From the NCBI GenBank assembly GCA_033722295.1, contig JAWVZH010000124.1, positions 1-8,736 of the forward strand: a stretch of DNA of 8,736 nucleotides, written 5' to 3'. Shown one piece after another: positions 1 through 7,768 of this stretch. This stretch comes from JAWVZH01 sp033722295 (GTDB lineage: Bacteria > Bacteroidota > Bacteroidia > Chitinophagales > Saprospiraceae). A program made the position numbers and the translations under genes. Numbering within the stretch: position 1 is the first letter of the stretch; each line of letters starts with the position of its first letter. The notes below the pieces were generated by a model. It did no database searches. It saw only the letters and a program-made list of their open reading frames with translations, and was not told the DNA's origin.

Positions 1-124
1 GATTTTATTAATTATTTAAAAAATAAATTGATTTAAGAGGTTACGATCAGAGATTCAGAGGCTTTATTAAAATCAGATCTTTGGCCACAGGGTCATTTTG
101 CGAAATATATGGTTCAAGTTTCTG

Positions 125-2113
125 ATGCCCATGCAACTTTTTACCCCTTACTTGCATTATATTACTACTGTGTTATTCAGATTGAACATACTTTTGTTGT
201 CTATCCTGACAACATTCACCCTAAACGCTCAGGTACCCTTCACATGTGAGGGTCAGTTCCTATTAACTTTATCCAAGAATGGTGACTCCAAATTAGTCAG
301 GGCAGAAATAGACCCTGTTACCAATTCTGTCAATTTTGCCATAGTCAACAACAGCATGCGCGTTGATATCAATGCCATTGGCTATCGGAATCAGGAGAAC
401 CTCATATATGGTATTGATCCTAACAGGCATGACCTCTACCGCGTGGATGCGACAGGAAATGTCGAAGTTCTGACAAGCCTGCCTCTGGATCCGACTCTGT
501 CTTATTTTGCGGGTGATATAACTCCGGATGGACGCTTCTTGATCCTTATAGGCGGAACGGGTACGGCCTTCTTCGGGAGTGATGTAGAGATGGCGATGGT
601 CGATCTTACCGTGCCTGGTTATCCTGTAAGCAGGACACCCCTGTCTGGGGCAACCACTCGTATTTATGATATTGCATTCAATCCTTTGAGTGGTGTTCTT
701 TATGGATTTGACAGCAATAACGAGAGACTTGTCATTATCGACCCCGATAATGCTGAGGTATTTGCCAATTATCCAATGACTGGCCTGGTGGACAATGCCG
801 GATCATTGTTCTTTGATGCTTTCGGTAATCTTTTTGCATACGGCGGAGGGCCCTTCAGTGAGCAAAATAAATTTTATCGTGTCGACACGGAGACAGGTGA
901 GTTTTCGATCCTGACCAGTGGCCCTAATGCAGAAGGTACTGATGCCTGCTCTTGTCCGTATACTCTGGAGATGCAGAAAACCGTGCTGCCGGCATGGGTT
1001 TATCCATGTGAAGAGGTTGAGTATGTGTTTGCTGTAGCCAATGGATCCGGGCTGACGCAAACCAATATTTTATTCAGAGACCTGCTGCCGAGAGGGTTTA
1101 CCTTTGTTGAACTGTTGGAGAATCCATTTGGTGGAACACTGGCGTCATCTCCGGGAGACAGGCGGATCATCATTCAAGGTATAGAAGTGCCTCCGGGGAT
1201 CGACAGTATAAGAGTACTTGTCAATGTCGGACAGGCCAACATGGGAATACATCTCAATCAGGCACGTCTGGAAGGTCTTCCGATCTCATTGGGAAGTACG
1301 GTAGTTTCTGATGATCCGAGGACTTTGGCCAAATTGGACAGTACATTCCTGGAGATCAGACGAATACCTTTTGATACTCTCATCGAAGACAGGATCCTTT
1401 GCGATAACGACTCATTTATTGCAAACCTGAGCAGGTTTGGGAGGGACTTTATCTGGGACGATGGACTGACAACCCCGATAAGGGAAATAGATGAACCTGG
1501 CACTTACGAGGTGATGGTTACGGCTGGTTGTGATACCTCACGCGTAATATATAATGTGGAAGGGCACAGCGTGGAGGTCAGTCTCGATGAAGATGAAATA
1601 TCGATCAAACTGGGAGACACGATAATCCTGAGCCCGCAGATATTTAATACCGGTGATTCTACCTTCGTCACCTGGCTGGATGAAGAGGGTCATGTATTGC
1701 AATGTGGAGAATGTTCTCTCTATCAGTTGCTTCCACTTAAGTCAGGAACCTATACCGTTATTGTATCCAATGAGTATGGCTGTGAAGATCAGGATGAGAT
1801 TCGTATCAATGTTGATAATTCCAGGGATATCTTCGTACCCAATGCCTTTTCACCCAATTTTGATAACATAAATGACATTTTTTATGTCCAGGGTCAGGGG
1901 TTTGGCCGAATTGAGAACTTTTATATCTATGACCGTTGGGGTGAATTGATCTACCATGTTGGACAAACATGGATCAATCAGGAAGATACCGGTTGGGATG
2001 GCACTTTCAGAGATGAAGTAGTATTACCGGGAGTGTACGTCTGGATGGCAGAAATAACATTTCTGGATAATGAAACCGAGTATTTCAGCGGTGATGTGAC
2101 CGTAATTAGATAA
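125..2113 (+). CDS. Secreted multidomain protein with T9SS type B (gliding-motility-associated) C-terminal sorting domain
   Basis: Predicted secreted or surface-attached protein; no enzymatic role recognised. The frame opens at a TTG at 98. I prefer the first ATG (125), with ATG 131 or GTG 170 also possible, because no ribosome binding site decides. Residue numbers count from the TTG. A hydrophobic signal segment spans about 25-44 and ends in Leu-Asn-Ala-Gln, suggesting cleavage near 44/45. Residues about 50-285 carry repeated short motifs (LYGFD, LYRVD, FYRVD) like the DUF6923/propeller-type domains of Bacteroidota surface proteins. Residues about 287-410 resemble a DUF11 'conserved repeat' domain (FRDLLPRGFTFVE). 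Residues 434-573 look like two Ig/PKD-like modules with paired cysteines. Residues 577-671 are a typical type B T9SS tail, beginning IFVPNAFSPNFDNINDIF and containing YDRWGELIY, GWDGTF and PGVYVW. The tail is seen directly and is characteristic; the N-terminal domain names are by resemblance. The protein is probably exported by Sec, then T9SS, and anchored or released at the surface. It lies 140 bases upstream of another T9SS cargo gene. Confidence 0.88.
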   Translation: MPMQLFTPYLHYITTVLFRLNILLLSILTTFTLNAQVPFTCEGQFLLTLSKNGDSKLVRAEIDPVTNSVNFAIVNNSMRVDINAIGYRNQENLIYGIDPNRHDLYRVDATGNVEVLTSLPLDPTLSYFAGDITPDGRFLILIGGTGTAFFGSDVEMAMVDLTVPGYPVSRTPLSGATTRIYDIAFNPLSGVLYGFDSNNERLVIIDPDNAEVFANYPMTGLVDNAGSLFFDAFGNLFAYGGGPFSEQNKFYRVDTETGEFSILTSGPNAEGTDACSCPYTLEMQKTVLPAWVYPCEEVEYVFAVANGSGLTQTNILFRDLLPRGFTFVELLENPFGGTLASSPGDRRIIIQGIEVPPGIDSIRVLVNVGQANMGIHLNQARLEGLPISLGSTVVSDDPRTLAKLDSTFLEIRRIPFDTLIEDRILCDNDSFIANLSRFGRDFIWDDGLTTPIREIDEPGTYEVMVTAGCDTSRVIYNVEGHSVEVSLDEDEISIKLGDTIILSPQIFNTGDSTFVTWLDEEGHVLQCGECSLYQLLPLKSGTYTVIVSNEYGCEDQDEIRINVDNSRDIFVPNAFSPNFDNINDIFYVQGQGFGRIENFYIYDRWGELIYHVGQTWINQEDTGWDGTFRDEVVLPGVYVWMAEITFLDNETEYFSGDVTVIR

Positions 2114-2141
2114 CCTTTCCTCGTATAAGTTGATTTCATAT

Positions 2142-2162
2142 CTGAAAACTAGCGTTTTTCAG
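2142..2162 (+). terminator. Weak hairpin downstream of the type B T9SS cargo gene
   Basis: CTGAAAA (2142-2148) and TTTTCAG (2156-2162) form a 7-bp inverted repeat 29 bases after the stop codon at 2111-2113. The stem is AT-rich and no T-run follows, so this is at best a weak terminator or 3'-end stabilising structure. Whether the next gene is co-transcribed stays open. Confidence 0.25.
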
Positions 2163-2253
2163 TCACGTGAAATTTGGCTATTTTAGCTCCTGACATATCC
2201 GATCGCCCTTATACCCTCCGGGCAAATGATTGGTTAACACCTAAAACTTACAC

Positions 2254-5200
2254 ATGATAATCTCGACTCAAAACCGATGGGTTTGCTTATTGCTTATATG
2301 TTATCTGGTGGGATCAAGTGGATACGCTCAGGATACTTTGACAGTGCAAACCTTCAACTGGTCATCTCAGACACGAGACCAGGTTTTTGAATTTCCCAGC
2401 GACTCATCCGCAACCTACTCCAAAATTCTTATGACCTACAATATGAGGTGTCACGACAATCAGGTCGGCAGTGGCAATGTTGGTTGTAGGGAGTGGGACT
2501 ACAGTTGCAATACCTTCATTACGGATAGCAGCAGAATGGACAGTTTACTGCGATTTCATCCGACTCATTTGATATCAGGCTTCACCGGGGACACTTTCAA
2601 TTACGTCTCAGACCCGGTGTATGACTATACGGTATACAACAGGATGAAGACGACGCTCGATACGGCTTATAGTGTTCGGTCGGTTAAAACGCTATCATCG
2701 AATGAGGAGGTGGAAATATTCAACAGTAATCAGGCCGCCTATCAATATATACTGACAGCTGAGGAATTGATGGACGCTGGTCTCCAGGAGGGCGAGATAG
2801 TAGCAATGGAATTGCCATTCGAACTGGGGGACTTCATGTCAATGTCGTTCAGAGTAAACCTTAAGCACACGGACAGAGAGTCGCTGACCCCGAATACGCC
2901 TATTGGTGGGGGTTGGAAGGAGGTTTATTTCGATGAGCTCATTGTGAATAACGCAGGAATGAATGTCCTATACTTTCATACACCGTTTGATTGGAACGGA
3001 CAAGCCAATCTGGCTGTTGAGATCGTGTTTAATGATAAAATGACGCCAACCAACGAGCGACTTCTTGGCGAGAATGGCGCCGGTAAAGCCATCATAGTGA
3101 ATAGTGAGGATCACATTTTCGCATTGAACGGCGCACAGTATTTTCAACCAGATCCGAGGGATTTTCGTGAGGTCGAAGATGAGATCACGATCATGGCATG
3201 GCTATGGGGAAGTCCAGAGGATCTGCCAGCCAATACCTATCTGCTCGAAGGTGTGGATGACAATGACAGGCGTCAGGTCAATCTGCATTTACCCTGGGGT
3301 AACGGACAGGTTTACTGGGATTGCGGAAGTGATGGGACTGGATATGACCGGATCAATAAAGAAGCTAATCCTCAGGATTTTGCAGGTCAATGGAACCACT
3401 GGGCTTTTACAAAAAATGCTGTTTCTGGTGAGATGAAGATCTTTCTCAATGGTCAACTTTGGCACAGTGGAGCGGGAAAGCACAAAAAGATCGATCTTCA
3501 GAAACTCAACATCGGTAAAGGATATAATTCCAACAGTGCCTGGTCAGGCTGGATAAATGAGTTGAGCGTATGGCAAAGAGCCCTCGACCGTTCCGAGATA
3601 TACGATGCGATGATGAATCCATTGGAACGGCATGCATCTTATGACGATGTCTTGTTGTACTTCCCATTCGAGGAGGTGAGGGGCAGAAAGGTTACCAATG
3701 TCAAGAACAATCAGGATTACGACATCATAGGCTCTCCTTTTTGGCGTATTTTAAGAGCTGAAGACCTGTACTTCGACTATCGTGAAGTCGAGGCCAGACC
3801 GGCTGTGTCTCTGATACAGGGAAATATAGAAATAACTACCTCTGATCACCCATATGTGGATTCTGCCATGGTTCCGCCACGCTGGATCCGGCCATTTCAT
3901 GTAGAGAATAACCGGGATGTGGTGGAGGATGCGCCGATCTATTTGTGGCGATCTGGCGAATATTTCACCAGGAATGACAAGGGAGAGATCGTAGATACCG
4001 TTCTATACCCTCCAGACGGTCAGATAGTCATTGGAGAGCTGCGCTATTTTGATTTCTCGCCATCAAAATTTGAGATCTTATCGCTGGTCACTCCTTATGG
4101 TAATGGCTTAAGCCTGGGTGAGGAAGGCGTAACTTTCACCTTCGACGTAACGGACTTTGCGCCGATCTTGAAAGGCAAAAAACGCATGAGCATAGAAATG
4201 GGAGGTCAATGGCAGGAGGAGTTGGATATACGATTTCATTTTATAGAGGGAACACCACCACGGGATGTTCTGGATATCCAAAATATCTGGAGATTCCAGA
4301 GAGGTGGTTACGGCAATATCCAGTCAGACCGATCTATTGAAGAGAGACAGCTAGAACTTCGTGATGATGCCAGTTACTACAAGATCAGATCTTCAATAAC
4401 GGGTCATGGACAAAATGGAGAATTTCAACCTAGAAATCATTATATAAACCTCGATGGTGGACAACAGGATTTTGTGTTTCAGGTATGGAAGGAATGCTCC
4501 ACCATCCCAATTTATCCGCAAGGAGGCACATGGCTTTTTGATCGCGCGGGTTGGTGTCCCGGAGATCCCACAAAGTTATTCGAGCATGACATCACTGACC
4601 TGGTGAGCCCGGGAGGTAGAGTTTCGATAGATTATGGCGTCAATGGTGCACATCTGGATCAGGCCAACTATCTGGTCTCGCATCAACTGGTGTCCTACGG
4701 GCCGTTCAATCGGCAGATTGATGCCGCCGTGGAGCATGTAATCAGGCCATCTCAAAATATCGAATGGGCGAGAGAGAACCCCTCTTGCAATACACCAACT
4801 ATTGTAATAAAGAACTATGGAGAACAAACTATTTCATCGGCTCTACTGCAATATGGAGTGAGAGGTGGCAGTAGCGAGGAGTATTTGTGGTCAGGAGAAT
4901 TGCATTCGTTTGAGGAGGCTACGGTAGTGCTCCCTGTTGCAGACCCTGATTTCTGGAATGCAGCTGAAGATGATAGTGAAGGCATATTCGAGGTCAGGAT
5001 ACTAGAGGTAAATAATATGCCTGGAGACGATGAGGACAATAATAATATGAGGTCGTCACCTTTTACAGTGCCTGAATATCTACCCGGTCCCCTACAGCTC
5101 GAATTCGTCACTAATAATGTCGGCTCAGAGACCAGTTATCGTCTACTGGATCATGCAGGCCAGGTGTTACACGAAGGCGATAATTTTGCCAGTAACAGTA

Positions 5201-5706
5201 AATACGTCATCGATCTCGACCTTGCACCCGGTTGCTACTCTCTGGAATTCGAGGATAGTGGAGATGACGGGCTATATTATTGGTTCTGGGAGCAAACCGG
5301 GCAAAACAGGGGTCGTGGTTACCTCAGATTTAACAGGTTATTCAATGGTCGTCCGATCGGCGTCAAGGCGTTTGAATCTGAGTTTGGACGATACATACAT
5401 TATGACTTCAGGGTAGAAGGTGCTACGGCTAACAGTGATCCCCGGGTCCTGCAGCGGTTAATGGTTCATCCCAATCCGACCAATGGCAGACTGAATATTG
5501 AGTTTTTCAGTCAGTCCGGTGACCGATTGAATGTCAGGGTGCGCGATGCCTATGGCAGGGAAGTGATGAATGATGAATTTGATGTGAATGCAGATCAGAC
5601 TTTGAGAGAACAACTTGATCTGGGAGGTCAGGCTGAAGGGATGTATTTTGTCACATTCACTCAGGATGACAAGACTACAACGAGAACGGTCATGTTGTCC
5701 CGATAA
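2254..5706 (+). CDS. PNGase F-related secreted protein with inserted LamG-like domain and T9SS type A tail
   Basis: Likely secreted glycoprotein-acting protein related to peptide-N4-(N-acetyl-beta-glucosaminyl)asparagine amidase F, which removes N-glycans from asparagine. The signal peptide covers residues 1-25 (hydrophobic 10-20, ending Gly-Tyr-Ala-Gln). Residues 28-92 match the first part of the PNGase F N-terminal jelly roll, with C66, C78 and the motif CREWD (D82 aligns with catalytic D60). The match resumes at about 605-668 (FEILSLVTPYGNG, then FDVTDFAPILKG). Between them are a beta-sandwich-like module (about 120-262, ending HTPFDWNG..NLAVEIVFND) and a LamG/concanavalin-like domain (about 278-455). 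Residues 675-830 match the C-terminal jelly roll: ITGHGQNGEF (E723 aligns with E206), then YPQGGTW and DRAGWCPG, with C748 and C768 retained. Residues about 845-940 look CARDB/Ig-like; 945-1055 is a beta module with PGCYSLEFEDSGDDG. Residues about 1066-1150 are a type A sorting tail (VHPNPTNGR, YGREV, GMYFVTF). PNGase F itself is about 350 residues. An acidic residue matching E118 is not evident, so activity is uncertain. The ATG start is supported by the signal peptide. Confidence 0.85.
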   Translation: MIISTQNRWVCLLLICYLVGSSGYAQDTLTVQTFNWSSQTRDQVFEFPSDSSATYSKILMTYNMRCHDNQVGSGNVGCREWDYSCNTFITDSSRMDSLLRFHPTHLISGFTGDTFNYVSDPVYDYTVYNRMKTTLDTAYSVRSVKTLSSNEEVEIFNSNQAAYQYILTAEELMDAGLQEGEIVAMELPFELGDFMSMSFRVNLKHTDRESLTPNTPIGGGWKEVYFDELIVNNAGMNVLYFHTPFDWNGQANLAVEIVFNDKMTPTNERLLGENGAGKAIIVNSEDHIFALNGAQYFQPDPRDFREVEDEITIMAWLWGSPEDLPANTYLLEGVDDNDRRQVNLHLPWGNGQVYWDCGSDGTGYDRINKEANPQDFAGQWNHWAFTKNAVSGEMKIFLNGQLWHSGAGKHKKIDLQKLNIGKGYNSNSAWSGWINELSVWQRALDRSEIYDAMMNPLERHASYDDVLLYFPFEEVRGRKVTNVKNNQDYDIIGSPFWRILRAEDLYFDYREVEARPAVSLIQGNIEITTSDHPYVDSAMVPPRWIRPFHVENNRDVVEDAPIYLWRSGEYFTRNDKGEIVDTVLYPPDGQIVIGELRYFDFSPSKFEILSLVTPYGNGLSLGEEGVTFTFDVTDFAPILKGKKRMSIEMGGQWQEELDIRFHFIEGTPPRDVLDIQNIWRFQRGGYGNIQSDRSIEERQLELRDDASYYKIRSSITGHGQNGEFQPRNHYINLDGGQQDFVFQVWKECSTIPIYPQGGTWLFDRAGWCPGDPTKLFEHDITDLVSPGGRVSIDYGVNGAHLDQANYLVSHQLVSYGPFNRQIDAAVEHVIRPSQNIEWARENPSCNTPTIVIKNYGEQTISSALLQYGVRGGSSEEYLWSGELHSFEEATVVLPVADPDFWNAAEDDSEGIFEVRILEVNNMPGDDEDNNNMRSSPFTVPEYLPGPLQLEFVTNNVGSETSYRLLDHAGQVLHEGDNFASNSKYVIDLDLAPGCYSLEFEDSGDDGLYYWFWEQTGQNRGRGYLRFNRLFNGRPIGVKAFESEFGRYIHYDFRVEGATANSDPRVLQRLMVHPNPTNGRLNIEFFSQSGDRLNVRVRDAYGREVMNDEFDVNADQTLREQLDLGGQAEGMYFVTFTQDDKTTTRTVMLSR

Positions 5707-5744
5707 CAGATCTCATTGTTCTATCTATATTAAACAGAAAGACT

Positions 5745-5773
5745 GCGGTCCATGACATCTGATCATGGACCGC
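5745..5773 (+). terminator. Rho-independent-type terminator after the PNGase F-related gene
   Basis: GCGGTCCATGA (5745-5755) pairs perfectly with TCATGGACCGC (5763-5773), giving an 11-bp stem with a 7-base loop, followed by the T-rich tract TTGTTATTTAT. It starts 39 bases after the gene's stop codon. It should separate transcription of the upstream gene from the alkB-like gene, which starts 70 bases further on. Confidence 0.85.
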
Positions 5774-5843
5774 TTGTTATTTATGGCTTACCCAACAATT
5801 TCTTTCTGAATTGTTATATTAGGTATTGTAATAACTGACAGCT

Positions 5844-6905
5844 TTGAAGATCTCTGACATCAAATATCTGGCGGCTTACATTATTCCAATGATGTACTTT
5901 ACTGCTCTGCTCCAGGGGGGATGGTACACGTATATGATCGTTCTTTTTGCCTTTGTGCTTGTTCCGTTTCTCGAATGGGCACTGCCTCAGTCTACATCGA
6001 AATTCGCTCCACAGGAAGCAGAAGAAAGGCTCTCCAACAGCGTCTTCGATGTATTGCTGTATGTCAACTTGCCTATGGTTTGGACGGCCATAGCTATTTT
6101 CGGAATATACGTGTCGAATGGGCTCTATGCAACATGGGAGCTCGTGGGGCTGACCATCTCACTCGGGATCCTCATGGGAGCCAACGGTATCAACGTGGCA
6201 CATGAATTGGGCCACAGGTCATCAAAAGTAGAACGGATCATGTCCAAATTGTTGTTATTGCCGTCCTTCTACCTTCACTTTATTATAGAGCACAACCGGG
6301 GACATCACCGGAATGTTGGCACGCTGAGTGATCCGGCCACCGCAAGATATGGCGAAAGCGTTTATGCCTTTCTATGGAGGAGCATCATAAACAGCTATTG
6401 GCATGCCTGGCAACTGGAGCGTGAACGACTCAAAGAAGAAGGTCATGCCTTCTGGTCTTTTCATAATGAAATGATCCGCTTTACCATCTTTGAAGTTTTG
6501 TATTTAGCCGGTTTGATCCTTCTTTTCAATACTACTGCTGTGATATGCCTCATACTGGCAGCAGTACTGAGTTTTGTTCTTCTGGAATGCATCAACTATG
6601 TAGAACACTATGGATTGATGAGGCAGAAGTATGAGAGCGGTATGCACGAAAGGGTCAGGTCACATCACTCATGGAACAGCAATCATCATATGGGAAGGAT
6701 AATATTGTATGAACTTACCCGGCATTCTGATCATCACTATAAGTCAAGTAAGAAATATCAAGTACTTGAACATCACGATAGAAGCCCCCAATTACCATTC
6801 GGTTATCCTACGTCTATCCTGATATCACTGGTTCCGCCACTATGGTTCAGCATTATGAACCCCAGAGCAAAGGAGTATACGGGATTTGAACACACGTCAT
6901 TATAA
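5844..6905 (+). CDS. alkB: Alkane 1-monooxygenase, AlkB-family membrane di-iron hydroxylase
   Basis: Integral inner-membrane, non-heme di-iron monooxygenase expected to hydroxylate the terminal carbon of alkanes or related chains, using electrons from rubredoxin. All family histidine motifs are visible: HELGH (H120, H124), EHNRGHH (H150, H154, H155), NYVEHYG (H255) and RHSDHH (H294, H297, H298). These are the nine histidines that bind the metals in AlkB; HHSWNSNHH at 274-282 is also family-typical. Hydrophobic segments at about 8-24, 28-45, 66-90, 96-117, 133-148 and 211-250 fit the usual six helices. At 353 residues it is shorter than Pseudomonas putida GPo1 AlkB (about 400), lacking mainly N- and C-terminal extensions. 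The TTG start is chosen because KYLAAYIIP right after it resembles the N-terminus of relatives, the first ATG would remove that segment, and an in-frame stop lies just upstream (5832-5834). The residue aligned with chain-length-gating W55 of GPo1 is A36. The gene is monocistronic by appearance, and no rubredoxin gene is present. An oxidation function is well supported; the exact substrate is not. Confidence 0.93.
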   Translation: MKISDIKYLAAYIIPMMYFTALLQGGWYTYMIVLFAFVLVPFLEWALPQSTSKFAPQEAEERLSNSVFDVLLYVNLPMVWTAIAIFGIYVSNGLYATWELVGLTISLGILMGANGINVAHELGHRSSKVERIMSKLLLLPSFYLHFIIEHNRGHHRNVGTLSDPATARYGESVYAFLWRSIINSYWHAWQLERERLKEEGHAFWSFHNEMIRFTIFEVLYLAGLILLFNTTAVICLILAAVLSFVLLECINYVEHYGLMRQKYESGMHERVRSHHSWNSNHHMGRIILYELTRHSDHHYKSSKKYQVLEHHDRSPQLPFGYPTSILISLVPPLWFSIMNPRAKEYTGFEHTSL

Positions 6906-6967
6906 TCTTTCAGGATTTATACTTGCCTCCACAAGGGCATTATTACCTGATTGACGGCCACGGGCCT

Positions 6968-6980
6968 GGAGTGTCACTCC
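6968..6980. repeat. 13-base palindrome over the lipoprotein stop codon
   Basis: GGAGTGTCACTCC is a perfect inverted repeat around a central T. It includes the stop codon of the minus-strand lipoprotein gene (6974-6976). It sits at the convergent junction with the alkB-like gene. As RNA only a 5-bp stem with a 3-base loop is possible, and no T-run follows, so I do not call it a terminator. No clear terminator for either convergent gene was found in 6906-6973. Confidence 0.4.
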
Positions 6981-7648
6981 TTGGCGCCTTTTAGAATGTA
7001 GAGATCGGAATAACCATTATCCAATTGAGTGAGGTCCCGAATTTCGACACTATCCGATGAGAATCGCATGGACAGAACTGTCCTTCTCTCTGAGACCTGT
7101 GCGCTGTAATTCAGTGCATTACAGGAATTATAATTGTATTGCACTATTCTTGATTCACGCTGAGGCCAAAGTAAGAACAGTTTTTCGCGGTCAATTTTGA
7201 TAATGTTGACCAGTTCGTTCTTCTGTAAGGTGACCCGGGGTGATTCTCCGTTGTATGAAACTTCACGTCGAATATCAAAACGATAGAAACCCTGCAAGAA
7301 CAGGGAAACATCCTGCGTAACAAAATCCCCTTCGTAACCTACCTCACCATCGGTTTCGTATTTATATAAAGTGAGCGGTTCGAGATTCCTCGAGAGGACG
7401 AACAGCGTATCCTGGAGTAGAGTATCAGAGATGACATAACCGAATTCATTTGTCAATATCAGTCTGTCTTTATCGGGCTGTATCTCGGGGAACCTTAGAA
7501 TTACGCAACCGGGAAAATTATTTTCCACAATAGCCGATCTTCCAACTTGATCATCATCGGTTATATCCGTAAGGTCCCCGTCGTCCTTGTTGCATCCGGA
7601 TAAAAACAGTACAAGAATTAGGATCAGTAAAGTGCCGAGGGATCTCAT
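6974..7648 (-). CDS. Putative surface-exposed lipoprotein of unknown function
   Basis: A 224-residue protein of no recognised family. It starts MRSLGTLLILILVLFLSGC: a short basic N-terminus, a hydrophobic stretch (4-16) and the lipobox Leu-Ser-Gly-Cys with C19 as the predicted lipidated residue. Next come Asn-Lys-Asp-Asp-Gly-Asp. This resembles the lipoprotein export signal described in Capnocytophaga (Lys plus two acidic residues shortly after the cysteine), so surface display is inferred. The mature part (about 206 residues) is rich in short beta-type segments and charged residues, with further cysteines at mid-N-terminal and late positions (contexts FPGCVIL and YNSCNAL). The reading frame remains open upstream to a TTG at 7774. 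I reject that start because the extension would translate a strong terminator hairpin (7735-7768), while the ATG at 7648 gives an ideal lipoprotein signal. The gene is convergent with the alkB-like gene, 68 bases apart. Function unknown. Confidence 0.8.
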   Translation of the reverse strand: MRSLGTLLILILVLFLSGCNKDDGDLTDITDDDQVGRSAIVENNFPGCVILRFPEIQPDKDRLILTNEFGYVISDTLLQDTLFVLSRNLEPLTLYKYETDGEVGYEGDFVTQDVSLFLQGFYRFDIRREVSYNGESPRVTLQKNELVNIIKIDREKLFLLWPQRESRIVQYNYNSCNALNYSAQVSERRTVLSMRFSSDSVEIRDLTQLDNGYSDLYILKGAKE

Positions 7649-7734
7649 TCTTATAAGTTTACTTGAATGTTGCGTAAATAAGATACAAAAAACTTGCTGT
7701 TTGGTTTGCCAGATAATTAACATAAGTAAGTACA

Positions 7735-7768
7735 AAAAACCGTCATCACGTAAATGATGACGGTTTTT
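7735..7768 (-). terminator. Strong bidirectional hairpin terminator
   Basis: A perfect 14-bp stem joins 7735-7748 (AAAAACCGTCATCA) and 7755-7768 (TGATGACGGTTTTT) with a 6-base loop (CGTAAA). The stem's GC-rich core is flanked by A-runs on one side and T-runs on the other, so the RNA ends in a U-tract in either direction. In the minus direction it would end transcripts of the cysteine synthase-type gene before they enter the lipoprotein gene. In the plus direction it would stop read-through from the alkB-like gene across the antisense of the lipoprotein gene. Confidence 0.88.

Noticed and set aside
69..83. GATCTTTG (76-83) as a Bacteroidota -7 element (TAnnTTTG) before the first gene
   Set aside because: The first base mismatches and no TTTG/TTG -33 element lies at the expected distance upstream.
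2163..2176. Palindrome TCACGTGA (2163-2170) and overlapping GAAATTTG as operator/promoter of the PNGase F-related gene
   Set aside because: An 8-base palindrome is expected by chance, the -7 match is imperfect, and no -33 partner is seen at proper spacing.
4576..5111. Minus-strand and alternative-frame open frames inside the large genes (for example 803-1060, 4576-4827, 4815-5111, 5117-5416)
   Set aside because: They lie wholly inside strongly supported coding regions and show no protein-like features; shadows of the real genes.
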